Shown: positions 24,321-32,905 of the stretch, piece by piece
Position numbering within the stretch: the first letter of the stretch is position 1
Layout: each line of letters opens with the position of its first letter
From: CAYQLT01 sp964418425
GTDB lineage: Bacteria; Bacillota; Limnochordia; Limnochordales; Geochordaceae
Direction of reading: 5' to 3'
Length of the DNA: 64,000 nucleotides
NCBI GenBank assembly: GCA_964418425.1
Contig: CAYQLT010000009.1
Span: 1 to 64,000, forward strand
The notes under the pieces: generated by a model
The model's input: the letters and a program-made list of their open reading frames with translations, nothing else
Databases searched by the model: none
What the model was told of the DNA's origin: nothing
Program-made: the position numbers and the translations under genes

Positions 24321-25652
24321 ATGACCGGCCAAAGGGGATTATGGGGGTGGAGAAGCCGGCTGGCGGCGGCCGTGATCCTGTGGGCGGTGGTGGCCGCCCC
24401 GTCGGCGGCTGCTCCCCGGGTGAAGATCACGCTCTGGCATGCCATGGGAGGGGCCAGGTACGAGGCGATCACCAAGGGAATCGCCGCCCGTTTCAACCAG
24501 GCGTATCCCGATTACGAACTGGAACCGCTGTTTACGGGCAGCTACGCGGAGACCCTCACCAAGGCCATCGCCGCCATCCGGGCCGGCAACCCGCCGGACA
24601 TCGTGCAGGTGTATGAGGTCGGGACCCAAACGATGGCGGACAGCGGTGCCATCGTTCCCGTCACGGACCTGGTGCCTGCGGGAGCCATCGACTTCGGCGC
24701 GTACATCCAGCCCATCCTCAACTACTACACGGTGCGGGGCAAGCTCTACTCCATGCCCTTCAACTCCTCAACCGCCATCCTCTACTACAACAAGGACGCT
24801 TTCCGCCGGGCCGGGCTCGACCCGGAGAAACCCCCGTCCACCTTCGCTGAAATCGAAAGCATGGGCCGCCGCATCGTGGACAGCGGTGCGGCCCGAGCCG
24901 CCATCACCTTCGGCTGGCCCGCCTGGATCTTCGAGCAGATGTTCGCATACCACAACTACCTCTATGCCGACAACGACAACGGGCGCAGCGCACGGGCCAC
25001 CCGGGTGCTGTTTGACAGCGACTTCGGCCGCCTGGTGGTCTCCCGCTGGGCCGAATGGGCTCGCAGCGGGCTTCTGATGTACGGGGGCCGAGAATACGCG
25101 CCCAACCGGGCGTTTCTCTCCGGCGAGGTGGCCATGCTGATCCAGTCCACCTCCCAGGTGAGCACCATCGAGCAGGCCGCCCGCTTCGCCGTCGGCACCG
25201 CCTTTCTCCCCCGCATCGAAGGCCAGCCGGCGGGCAAGTCCGTCATCGGCGGCGCCTCCCTGTGGGTCATCAACAAACCGGGGCGCACGGCGGCCGAGCG
25301 AGACGCCATCGTGGCCTTCTTCAAGTTCCTGAGCCAGCCGGAGCAGACCATCCAGTGGCACAAGGACACCGGCTACTTCCCCGCCACCAACGCGGCCGTG
25401 GAAATCCTGGAGCGTGAGGGGTGGTTCACGGAGCATCCCAATTTTGCCACCGCGTTCCGACAGATCCAGCTCGGGCCCGACACCCCCGCCACGCGGGGAG
25501 TGCTCTTGGGCAACTTCGTCCAGATCCGGGACATCGTGGACACCGCCCTGGAGCGCATCTTCAGCGCCCAGCAACCGCCTGCCGACGCGCTGCGCCAGGC
25601 GGCCCAACAGGCCAACCGGGTGCTGGACGACTACAACCGGCTGTACCGCTGA
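24321..25652 (+). CDS. ugpB: Glycerol-phosphate-type ABC substrate-binding protein UgpB
   Basis: UgpB binds glycerol 3-phosphate or its diesters outside the cell and delivers them to UgpAE. The 443-residue protein has a signal peptide (RLAAAVILWAVVAAPSAAA) and then ITLWHAMGGARYEAITKGIA, which closely follows UgpB. FTGSYAETLTKAIAAIRAGNPPDIVQVYEVGTQTM continues the match. The tight similarity over the first 100 residues favours Ugp over other family-1 sugar binders. A ribosome site with AAAGGGG lies before the start. The permease genes follow directly; no UgpC ATPase is in the window. Confidence 0.85.
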   Translation: MTGQRGLWGWRSRLAAAVILWAVVAAPSAAAPRVKITLWHAMGGARYEAITKGIAARFNQAYPDYELEPLFTGSYAETLTKAIAAIRAGNPPDIVQVYEVGTQTMADSGAIVPVTDLVPAGAIDFGAYIQPILNYYTVRGKLYSMPFNSSTAILYYNKDAFRRAGLDPEKPPSTFAEIESMGRRIVDSGAARAAITFGWPAWIFEQMFAYHNYLYADNDNGRSARATRVLFDSDFGRLVVSRWAEWARSGLLMYGGREYAPNRAFLSGEVAMLIQSTSQVSTIEQAARFAVGTAFLPRIEGQPAGKSVIGGASLWVINKPGRTAAERDAIVAFFKFLSQPEQTIQWHKDTGYFPATNAAVEILEREGWFTEHPNFATAFRQIQLGPDTPATRGVLLGNFVQIRDIVDTALERIFSAQQPPADALRQAAQQANRVLDDYNRLYR

Positions 25653-25699
25653 GAAGGAGGAGACGGGCAGGGGCCCCGGCGGGCCCCTGCCGCGCATCC

Positions 25700-26581
25700 A
25701 TGGAAGGCCGCTTCCCCGACCGGATCACGCCCTATCTGTTGCTGGCCCCATCCATCCTGGTGGTGGCCGTTTTCCTGCTGGTCCCCTCGGTGGAGGCGCT
25801 GGTGCAAAGCACCCGGCTGGTGGACCCGTTCACGGGCCGCGGCATCTTCGTGGGGTTGCAAAACTTCGCCGACCTCCTGGCCTCCTCCGAATACCGTCAC
25901 AGCATCCTCGTCAGCATCGTGTTCGCGGTCTGTGCCACGGCTCTCGCCCTGGCCGCGGCACTGGGGCTTGCGCTTTTGGCCGGTCTCCCCATCCGGGGAG
26001 GAGGTTTTTACCGGACGGCCCTTCTGTGGCCCTACGCTCTCTCGCCCGCCGTGGCAGGGGTCTTGTGGGGGCTCATGTTCGACCCCTCCACCGGTCCCTT
26101 GACCCTCCTGATCCGGGCCGCAACCGGCATCTCGCCCAACTGGATGCTGAGCGGAAACCTGGCGCTGGCCATGGTGGTGGTGGCAGCGGCGTGGAAGATG
26201 CTGGGTTACAACATCGTCTTCTTTCTGGCAGGCCTGCAGGCCATCCCGGGCGAACTGCTGGAGGCGGCCTCGGTGGACGGGGCCTCCAGCTGGAGCCGTT
26301 TCTGGCGCATCCGGCTGCCGCTGCTCTCCCCCATCACCTTCTTTCTCGTCATCATGAACACCCTGCAGGCCTTCTTCGAAAACTTCGGGCTCATCGACGT
26401 GCTGACCCAGGGCGGGCCGGCCCGGGCCACCGACATCCTGGTCTACAAGCTGTACCGCGACGGCTTTGTCAACGTCCAGTGGGGACTTGCGTCGGCCCAG
26501 TCCATCGCGCTGTTCGTGCTGGTCTCGGTGCTGACCGTGCTGCAGTTTCGCTACGCCGGGCGGCGGGTGTTCTACTCGTGA
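25700..26581 (+). CDS. ugpA: ABC transporter permease UgpA-like
   Basis: This is the first membrane subunit of the ugp importer. The ATG at 25700 gives 293 residues starting MEGRFPDRITPYLLLAPSI, a normal UgpA/MalF-type start; longer frames begin inside ugpB and are rejected. About six spans are visible. The EAA loop that contacts the ATPase is IPGELLEAASVDGASSWSRFWRIRLP. The C-terminus has FRYAGRRVFYS. The stop overlaps the GTG of the next permease (GTGA at 26578-26581), so both are translated together. Confidence 0.88.
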   Translation: MEGRFPDRITPYLLLAPSILVVAVFLLVPSVEALVQSTRLVDPFTGRGIFVGLQNFADLLASSEYRHSILVSIVFAVCATALALAAALGLALLAGLPIRGGGFYRTALLWPYALSPAVAGVLWGLMFDPSTGPLTLLIRAATGISPNWMLSGNLALAMVVVAAAWKMLGYNIVFFLAGLQAIPGELLEAASVDGASSWSRFWRIRLPLLSPITFFLVIMNTLQAFFENFGLIDVLTQGGPARATDILVYKLYRDGFVNVQWGLASAQSIALFVLVSVLTVLQFRYAGRRVFYS

Positions 26582-27480
26582 AATCCCCCTCTTACCCCGC
26601 GGGGCAGGCTCTTCCCCGGATGGCCGTTGGCGGGTTGACCGCAGAGCGGGCCCGGCTTCGCCGCCGGCTGCTCACCTTCGGGCTACACCTGGTTCTGGCT
26701 GCCAGCGTCCTGCTGGTGGCGTTTCCGGTGCTGTACGGAGCGGTCGTCAGCACCCAGACGTTTCAGGACCTCTTTTCCTACCCTCCCAAGATCACGCCGG
26801 GCGACGCCGCGCCCGACAACTACCTGGCAGCCTGGCAGAAGGCGGGCATGGGGAGGCTTCTTCTCAACAGCACCCTCATGTCCGTGGTGACCGCCCTCGG
26901 CAAGATCGTGCTGTCCCTGATGGCCGCCTTCGCCCTCACCTACTTTAGGGACTTCCCCGGCAAGACGGCGTTGTTCGTCTTGATCCTGATCACCCACATG
27001 CTGCCGCTACCCGTGCGCATCGTGCCCACGTACCAGCTCATGCAGGCCCTGGGTTGGGTGAACACCTACTACGCCCTCACCATCCCCTTCTTCGCCAGCG
27101 CCACCGGCACTCTCCTGTTCCGGCAGTTCTTCCTCACCGTCCCTGCCTCCCTGTCGGAGGCGGCCCGCATCGACGGCGCCGGGCCGCTTCGCTTCCTGCT
27201 CACCATCCTGGTGCCTCTGTCCCTCAACAACATCGCCGCGCTGTTCATGGTCGAGTTCGTGTACATGTGGAACCAATACCTGTGGCCGCTCATCGTCACC
27301 ACCTCCCACCAGATGCGGGTGGTTCAAATCGGCATCAAGGTGCTGGTCGCAACCGACGCCCAGGCGGAGTGGAACATCATCATGGCAGGCGTCATGATCG
27401 CCATGCTCCCACCTCTCCTGGTCGTGCTGGCGCTACAGCGAACCTTCGTGCGAAGCCTCTCCCTCGGCGCGGAGAAGTGA
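26578..27480 (+). CDS. ugpE: ABC transporter permease UgpE-like
   Basis: This is the second membrane subunit of the ugp importer. The GTG at 26578 overlaps the ugpA stop and gives 300 residues; an ATG at 26620 is a possible alternative start. Family signs are VVSTQTFQDLFSYPPKITPG after the first span and the EAA loop SLSEAARIDGAGPLRFLLTI. VEFVYMWNQYLWPLIVT lies near the end. The last residues (LQRTFVRSLSLGAEK) resemble UgpE. It is followed by a transporter gene read in the same direction. Confidence 0.88.
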   Translation: MKSPSYPAGQALPRMAVGGLTAERARLRRRLLTFGLHLVLAASVLLVAFPVLYGAVVSTQTFQDLFSYPPKITPGDAAPDNYLAAWQKAGMGRLLLNSTLMSVVTALGKIVLSLMAAFALTYFRDFPGKTALFVLILITHMLPLPVRIVPTYQLMQALGWVNTYYALTIPFFASATGTLLFRQFFLTVPASLSEAARIDGAGPLRFLLTILVPLSLNNIAALFMVEFVYMWNQYLWPLIVTTSHQMRVVQIGIKVLVATDAQAEWNIIMAGVMIAMLPPLLVVLALQRTFVRSLSLGAEK

Positions 27481-27545
27481 CCGGCCCCGGGTTCGCAGGG
27501 CCCGACCCCGTCGGCACGGGTCAAACGCTCTCCAACCGGCAGGAG

Positions 27546-28787
27546 ATGGGCTCCGCCCGGCGTACTGCCAGGCTCATGCGGCTGGAAGGGACACACCCCC
27601 GACCCCGGGTCGGCGAGCCCCCGGCGGGCGGGGAGCGGTGGGTTGCCCGCCTGGACGGCTGGTTGCAGCGCCACCTGTTTTCGGTGATCCTGGTGGGCAT
27701 CGCCGCCGGGATCGCCGCCGGGGACGGGGTCTACCGCTACCGGGCCCTCTCTCCCTACCTGCTGGCCGTCACCATGGCCATCGCGACAAGCCGTTCCCGC
27801 TTCGGGGAGCTGGCGCAGCTGCTGCGGCGCCCCTCCTACCTGCTCGCGCTGGCGGTGGTGGGGTACGGGGTGGCCGCCGGGGCGGGTCTGTCCCTGGGCG
27901 CGTGGCTCCTGGCCGGCGCGCCGGCCCTGCGTGCCGGCTTCAGCCTGCTGTGGCTGGGGCCGACGGCCACCATCTCCTCCCTCTGGACCCATCTGGCCGG
28001 CGGCAACGTGCCGCTGGCGGCCACACTGACCGCCGCCAGCGTGATCGGCTCCTCCCTGTGGCTTGCGCCCCTCTTCCTGGCCTTCAACCCCGCCTACCAG
28101 GCTGCGGGCGCCATCCCCGCCGCCGCCATCCGGTCCGGCCTGTGGGCGTCCACCTTCGCCTTCGTGCTCCTGCCCGCCATCGCCGGCATGACCGCCGCCC
28201 AGCGCTTCGGGTGGGCCGCACGGCGCGTGGCCCCTTTCTTGGGGTTGACCGCCAAGCTGAGCGTGCTGGCCATCGTCTTCATCAACACCTCGGGCGCCAG
28301 GCCCCACCTGGCGGGGACCTTAGGAACAGTGGGATTGCTGGCGGCGCTGACGGTGCTGGTGGAGCTGGCAGGCCATGCAGCCGCCTGGGGATGGGTGCGG
28401 TGGGTGCGGCCCGACGGCCCGCCAGCCGCCGTGGCCCTCGCCTATACCGGCGCCATGCGCAACACGGCCCTGGCCATCACGCTGGCGACGCTCTACCTGG
28501 AGCCGCCGGCGGCACTGGCTCCCGTGACCGCCTTCATCGTCCAGGAGCCGCTTTCGGTGCTCCTGGCCCGGCGTTATGGCCGGCTAACGGGTTATGGCCT
28601 CCCAGACGGAACGGGTGGGCCCGGGGGGAAAGGCCAGGTACAGCAACACGAAGACGAAAAGCCCCGTCGCCGCCGCCACCAGCCACAGCGAGGCGGCCCA
28701 GGGAGCCACCCGCCGGTGGCTCACAAAGCGCTCCCTGAGTCCCCACCGAAGGGTGATGATGCCCAGCACCCCGGCGACCAGGGCTAA
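27546..28787 (+). CDS. BASS-type (ACR3/sodium:bile acid symporter-like) transporter with antisense tail
   Basis: The protein has about ten hydrophobic spans and the pattern of the bile-acid/ACR3 superfamily: LWLGPTATISSLWTHLAGGNVPLAATLT in the first half and a matching repeat near ALAYTGAMRNTALAITLATL in the second. The substrate is unknown; organic anions are typical. The membrane domain ends near residue 345 (VLLARRYGR). The frame then runs on for about 65 charged residues that are antisense to the DUF420 gene, so the natural stop may have been lost. The start is uncertain: ATG 27546 or a GTG overlapping the ugpE stop. Confidence 0.65.
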   Translation: MGSARRTARLMRLEGTHPRPRVGEPPAGGERWVARLDGWLQRHLFSVILVGIAAGIAAGDGVYRYRALSPYLLAVTMAIATSRSRFGELAQLLRRPSYLLALAVVGYGVAAGAGLSLGAWLLAGAPALRAGFSLLWLGPTATISSLWTHLAGGNVPLAATLTAASVIGSSLWLAPLFLAFNPAYQAAGAIPAAAIRSGLWASTFAFVLLPAIAGMTAAQRFGWAARRVAPFLGLTAKLSVLAIVFINTSGARPHLAGTLGTVGLLAALTVLVELAGHAAAWGWVRWVRPDGPPAAVALAYTGAMRNTALAITLATLYLEPPAALAPVTAFIVQEPLSVLLARRYGRLTGYGLPDGTGGPGGKGQVQQHEDEKPRRRRHQPQRGGPGSHPPVAHKALPESPPKGDDAQHPGDQG

Positions 28788-29033
28788 AAGGACGTGCAGC
28801 TGCAAGAAGGCCAGATAAAACGGCCGCCAGGCGGCCGGCCCGCCGAAGGTGGTATCCCCCTGCACCAGCGAGCGCAGAACGTAGCTCACAAAAAAGGCCG
28901 CGCCCAGCCCCGCCGCCGTCAGCATGCGCCGGCGGTGCTCCTCCCGGCGCTGTCGGCGGATGGCCACCCAGCCCAGCGCCAGATTGGCAGCGCTGGCGAG
29001 CATGAGGGCTTCGTTGAGATACGGCCAAAGCAA
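28584..29033 (-). CDS. DUF420 (YozB-like) membrane protein
   Basis: The 149-residue protein has four membrane spans and the family pattern: NEALMLASAANLALGWVAIRR, an arginine/histidine-rich loop (EEHRRRMLTAAGL), FLQLHVLLALVAGVLG, and a C-terminal span (GLFVFVLLYLAF). In Bacillus, relatives lie near cytochrome oxidase assembly genes (CtaM is nearby in function); no such genes are here. The -10-like element TACAAT lies on the minus strand at 29051-29056, so the leader is very short. Its 3' half overlaps the transporter gene on the other strand. Confidence 0.75.
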   Translation of the reverse strand: MLWPYLNEALMLASAANLALGWVAIRRQRREEHRRRMLTAAGLGAAFFVSYVLRSLVQGDTTFGGPAAWRPFYLAFLQLHVLLALVAGVLGIITLRWGLRERFVSHRRVAPWAASLWLVAAATGLFVFVLLYLAFPPGPTRSVWEAITR

Positions 29034-29142
29034 CCGCGATCACCGGGAGCATTGTAGCACACCCCGGGGGCCGTGCCGGCCACCTCGGCCCCTCGCCAAC
29101 ACTCCCTGCGGGCCCTTGCAGGACCCCGCCCGGTCGGGCCCG

Positions 29143-29373
29143 TCACGAGACGATGTAATAACAAGCCTCCAGCTCCGTGTCTGGCATCTGCTGCAGCCGG
29201 GCCGCCAGCTCTTCCCGAAGGGAGGCATCGATCCGGGGCGGCTCGAAGCCCAGAGCGCGGCGGCAGATGGCCAGGCTGGCCGTCGATTCGGGATGGGCCT
29301 GGAGGTAGGTCACGATTTGCTGGATGACCTTCTCCCGCCCCCGCCCTTCGCCGTCAGGGCGCCTCATCCGCAT
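29143..29373 (-). CDS. Small hypothetical helical protein
   Basis: A frame of 76 residues from the ATG at 29373 reads as a compact, mostly helical protein (REKVIQQIVTYLQAHPEST and DASLREELAARLQQMPDTELEACYYIV). It has no metal or membrane motif. I do not recognise it. A longer frame to 29544 adds proline-rich sequence antisense to the start of the thiolase and was not used. It lies alone between DUF420 and the divergent thiolase. Confidence 0.4.
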   Translation of the reverse strand: MRMRRPDGEGRGREKVIQQIVTYLQAHPESTASLAICRRALGFEPPRIDASLREELAARLQQMPDTELEACYYIVS

Positions 29374-29558
29374 CACCGGCCCATAGCCTGACCCGCCCGG
29401 CCAGCTGCCTATGCGGGCGCCCAACCGCCGGCAGGGCTTCGGTGGGGCCGGGGCGAACCCAACGCCGGGGGCTGCGCCCCGGGGCGGGCGAGCATTGGAT
29501 GCGAGAACCGCTTTCGGCGAGCACCCGGGCGGGTCGCCACGCAAGGGGGCGAAGCGGG

Positions 29559-30755
29559 ATGGGGGAGCCGGTCATCGTCGAGGCCGTCCGCACGGCCATC
29601 GGCAAGCGAGGGGGCGGGTTTCGGGAGACTCGCCCCGAGACCCTCCTGGCGGCGGTGCTGCGGGAGGTGGTGGCTCGCCCCGGCCTTGCGCCTCACCATG
29701 TCGACGATGTGATCGTAGGCTGCGTGACCCAGGCGGGCGAACAGGGAGCCAATGTGGGGCGCATCGGGGTTCTGGTGGCCGGATACCCGCCCCGGGTGCC
29801 CGCCACCAGCATCAACCGCATGTGCGGTTCCAGCCAGCAGGCCATCCACTTTGCCGCCCAGGCGGTGGCAGCGGGCGATGCGAGCTGGGTGGTGGCGGCC
29901 GGAGTGGAGCACATGACCCGGGTGCCGATGTTCAGCGACATCGCCGACCCGCAGGCCAGCGCGGGGGGCACCGCGGTGGATGTGTTCGACCGTCTCAGCC
30001 CGGCCCTGCGGGAACGCTACGAAATCCTGCACCAGGGCGAGTCGGCGGAGCGGATCGCCGAGCGCTACGGCCTGACCCGCCGGGAGCTGGACACCTTCAG
30101 CTTTGAAAGCCACCGGCGCGCCGGCCGTGCCATCCGGGAGGGGCGCTTCGACCGGCAGATCGTGCCGGTACAGGGAGTCGATGCGGACGGGCGGCCCCTG
30201 ACGATCCGACAGGACGAGGGTGTGCGCTTCGAGCCCGACCTGGAGAAGATGGCCCAGCTCAAGCCGGCGTTTCGGCCCCCCGGCCGGGGAGTGATCACCG
30301 CCGCCAACTCAAGCCAGATCAGCGACGGCGCCGCCGCCGTGCTGGTCGCCGACCGGGAGGCGGCCCGATCCATGGGCCTGCGGCCCCGGGCACGCTTTCG
30401 GGCGCGGGTGGCGGTGGGGGATGACCCCACCCTGCAGCTTCTGGGTGTGATCCCTGCCACCCGGCGGGCCCTGGAGCGGGCAGGAGTCCGGCTGAAGGAT
30501 CTTGACGTCATCGAGATCAACGAGGCCTTCGCCAGCGTGGTGCTCGCCTGGGGGCGGGAGTTCGAGCCCGACTGGGAGCGGGTGAACCCCAACGGCGGGG
30601 CGATCGCCCACGGTCACCCGCTGGGAGCCACCGGCGCCGTCCTGATGACCAAGCTCCTGGACGAGCTGGAGCGGCGTGATGGCACCCTCGGCCTTCAGGT
30701 CATGTGCATCGGGCACGGGATGGCCACGGCCACCGTCGTCGAGCGCCTGGCATGA
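29559..30755 (+). CDS. Thiolase (acetyl-CoA C-acyltransferase)
   Basis: Thiolases split 3-ketoacyl-CoA into acetyl-CoA and a shorter acyl-CoA, or run the reverse. The ATG at 29559 follows AAGGGGGC and gives 398 residues. The acyl-carrying Cys89 is in INRMCGSSQQA, the His motif is GGAIAHGHPLGATG, and the second Cys lies in MCIGHGMATA near the end. All catalytic residues are present. It stands alone on the plus strand, 4 kb from the acyl-CoA mutase operon. It could finish the breakdown of hydroxybutyryl-CoA after oxidation to acetoacetyl-CoA, but no dehydrogenase gene is visible. Confidence 0.92.
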   Translation: MGEPVIVEAVRTAIGKRGGGFRETRPETLLAAVLREVVARPGLAPHHVDDVIVGCVTQAGEQGANVGRIGVLVAGYPPRVPATSINRMCGSSQQAIHFAAQAVAAGDASWVVAAGVEHMTRVPMFSDIADPQASAGGTAVDVFDRLSPALRERYEILHQGESAERIAERYGLTRRELDTFSFESHRRAGRAIREGRFDRQIVPVQGVDADGRPLTIRQDEGVRFEPDLEKMAQLKPAFRPPGRGVITAANSSQISDGAAAVLVADREAARSMGLRPRARFRARVAVGDDPTLQLLGVIPATRRALERAGVRLKDLDVIEINEAFASVVLAWGREFEPDWERVNPNGGAIAHGHPLGATGAVLMTKLLDELERRDGTLGLQVMCIGHGMATATVVERLA

Positions 30756-30773
30756 GGCGCGCCCCCGGCGATC

Positions 30774-31487
30774 TCACGCGCTGGCGGGGAGGCCGCCGGC
30801 GGGGTCAGGCTCCGGCCGGCAGAGCAGGACCACGTGCAGCTCCCCCGGCCCGTGCACCCCGATGCTGAGGTCGTTTTCGATGTCGGCGCTGCGGCTGGGC
30901 CCGGTCACAAGGGCCACCGAGGAAGGCAGCTCCTGGCTCGCGGCCAGCCTCTCAAACAACTCCTCCACCGTGGGCACCAGCACCCGCTCGTCCACCACGG
31001 CCACGTGCACCCAGGGCAGCAGGCTGACCGAGCGCCCCCGACCGGGGCCGCTGGCCAGGGCCAGCGTTCCGGTGGCCGCCACCGCATAGTGGGCCGTGGT
31101 GATCCCGACGGCCGCTTGCGCCGCCAGTTCCCTCGCTGCACGCCCGCCGCCTTCACCCGCCGAAATCCCGCTTTCTCCTGTCCGCCAGACGACGGCCTCC
31201 ACCCCTGCCTGCGCCAGCGCCTGCACCACGCCCAGCCCGGCAAGCAGTGGGTCGTCCCAGACCAGCACCGGGCGCCCGCCCGCCGCGCCCGCCGTCAGCG
31301 CCGCGACGACCCCTGCCGCCCGGGCCGGGTCATCGACCTGGTGCAAACTGACGTTGAGGCGGGCCAGCTCTGCGGCGAACCTCCTTCGCAGCGCCTGCTG
31401 GCGGTCAAGGGCGCCCCCGACAGCCACAGGGACGGCTTCGGCTTCTATGAGCCGGTCGCTCACCGGTTGCGCCCCCTGTTTGCCCAT
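30774..31487 (-). CDS. lutC: Lactate utilisation protein LutC
   Basis: LutC is the LUD-domain subunit of the LutABC complex that oxidises L-lactate to pyruvate. The ATG at 31487 gives 237 residues; a longer frame is antisense-like and overlaps lutB deeply. Family signs are the NAD-like fold with TTAHYAVAATGTLALASGPGRGRSVSLLP and VHVAVVDERVLVPTVEELF. The end has GPSRSADIENDLSIGVHGPGELHVVLL, the LUD signature. It overlaps the end of lutB by 28 bp. Confidence 0.88.
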   Translation of the reverse strand: MGKQGAQPVSDRLIEAEAVPVAVGGALDRQQALRRRFAAELARLNVSLHQVDDPARAAGVVAALTAGAAGGRPVLVWDDPLLAGLGVVQALAQAGVEAVVWRTGESGISAGEGGGRAARELAAQAAVGITTAHYAVAATGTLALASGPGRGRSVSLLPWVHVAVVDERVLVPTVEELFERLAASQELPSSVALVTGPSRSADIENDLSIGVHGPGELHVVLLCRPEPDPAGGLPASA

Positions 31488-32905
31488 AGCTCCTGGAAGC
31501 TCGCCGGAGCGGGCCGCAGAAGGTCGCGCCCCGCCGTCCAGTTGCCCAAAAGCCCCGGAAGCTGTGATATCCACTCGCCCCGCCCCCGCCCCAGCAGCCT
31601 CGCCAGCCACCGCCCCGCCTTCACCGACAGCCGGAACCCGACCGGGTGCGCCCACAGGTACGCCAGGATGGCCAGTGGCCGTCCCAGGCCGCTTGTCTCC
31701 AGCCCCCCGGCGACGATGTCCGCCCGCTCCCGCAGGATCAGCTCGTGCAGGGGAATGCCCACAGGACAGACCTCGGTGCAGGCGGCGCACAGCGAGCACG
31801 CCTCCGCCGGCAGCGCCCTCCAGTCCGCCAGCCCCGCCAGCTGCGGCGTCAGCACCACCCCGACGGGCCCGCTGTAGACGGTGCCGTACGCATGCCCGCC
31901 GAGGTTCTGGTAGACCGGGCAGTGGTTGAGGCAGGCCCCGCAGCGGATGCAGTGGAGGACCTCCCTGTAGGCGGATCGACGGATCCGCGAGCGCCCGTTG
32001 TCCAGCAGGATCACGTGGAGCTCTTCGGGGCCGTCCGGCTCTCCGGCCTGTCGCGGCCCGGTGATCAGGTGGGTGTATACGGACATCTTCTGGCCCGTTG
32101 CGCTGCGCGCGAGCAGGTTGAGGAAGACGGGCAGATCCGATAGCCTGGGGATCAGCTTCTCGATGCCCACCACGGCCACGTGAACCGGCGGAAGCGACGT
32201 CACCATCCGCCCGTTGCCCTCGTTGGTCACCACCACCAGGGTTCCCGTCTCGGCCACCAGGAAGTTGGCGCCACTGATCCCCAGACCGGCGGCCAGGAAT
32301 TTCTCCCGCAGCACCTCCCGGGCCACCCGGGTAAGGGTCGGCGTGTCCGACGCGACGGGATGCCCCACCAGCTCCCCGAACAGCCGGGCCACCTCGTCCC
32401 GGCTTTTGTGGATGGAAGGCCCGACGATGTGCGAGGGGGTCTCCCCGGCCAGCTGGATGATGAACTCACCCAGGTCGGTCTCGACCACCTCCAGGCCGCC
32501 TTTGGCCAGCTCGGCGTTGAGATGAACCTCCTCGGTGGCCATGGACTTGGACTTGACCACCAGCCGAACGCCCCGGCGCGCCGCCAGGCCCCGCACGATG
32601 GCGCCCACCTGGTGGCCGCTGGCTGCCCAGTGAACCTGCCCGCCCCGGGCCCGGATCGCGGCCGTCGCCTGCTCGAGGTAGCGGTCCAGGTGGGCCACCA
32701 CGTCGGCCTTGATGGCCCGGGCCCGACGCCGCAGGGATTCGAAATCCCCGGACGCCCAGCCCTCTGCGGCCATGGCACTCAGCTCCGACAGGGCGCCCCG
32801 GCGGGCGGCGGCGAAGCGGTCCGTGCTGAAACGTACCGCCCGCCGCAGACGGCTATCGCCCAGCGCCTGGGCCGCCCGCTCCCGAAACAGGCTTATGGCT
32901 GCCAA
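31460..32905 (-). CDS. lutB: Lactate utilisation iron-sulfur protein LutB
   Basis: LutB is the central Fe-S subunit of the lactate-oxidising LutABC system. A TTG start at 32905, 5 bases after GGGGGAGG, gives 481 residues. The N-terminal LUD domain includes VVKSKSMATEEVHLNAEL and the DLGEFIIQLAGETPSHI part. Two ferredoxin-like clusters follow: CIRCGACLNHCP and CSLCAACTEVCP. A C-terminal helical domain ends the protein. The start lies inside the end of lutA, as usual for this operon. Confidence 0.92.
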   Translation of the reverse strand: MAAISLFRERAAQALGDSRLRRAVRFSTDRFAAARRGALSELSAMAAEGWASGDFESLRRRARAIKADVVAHLDRYLEQATAAIRARGGQVHWAASGHQVGAIVRGLAARRGVRLVVKSKSMATEEVHLNAELAKGGLEVVETDLGEFIIQLAGETPSHIVGPSIHKSRDEVARLFGELVGHPVASDTPTLTRVAREVLREKFLAAGLGISGANFLVAETGTLVVVTNEGNGRMVTSLPPVHVAVVGIEKLIPRLSDLPVFLNLLARSATGQKMSVYTHLITGPRQAGEPDGPEELHVILLDNGRSRIRRSAYREVLHCIRCGACLNHCPVYQNLGGHAYGTVYSGPVGVVLTPQLAGLADWRALPAEACSLCAACTEVCPVGIPLHELILRERADIVAGGLETSGLGRPLAILAYLWAHPVGFRLSVKAGRWLARLLGRGRGEWISQLPGLLGNWTAGRDLLRPAPASFQELWANRGRNR

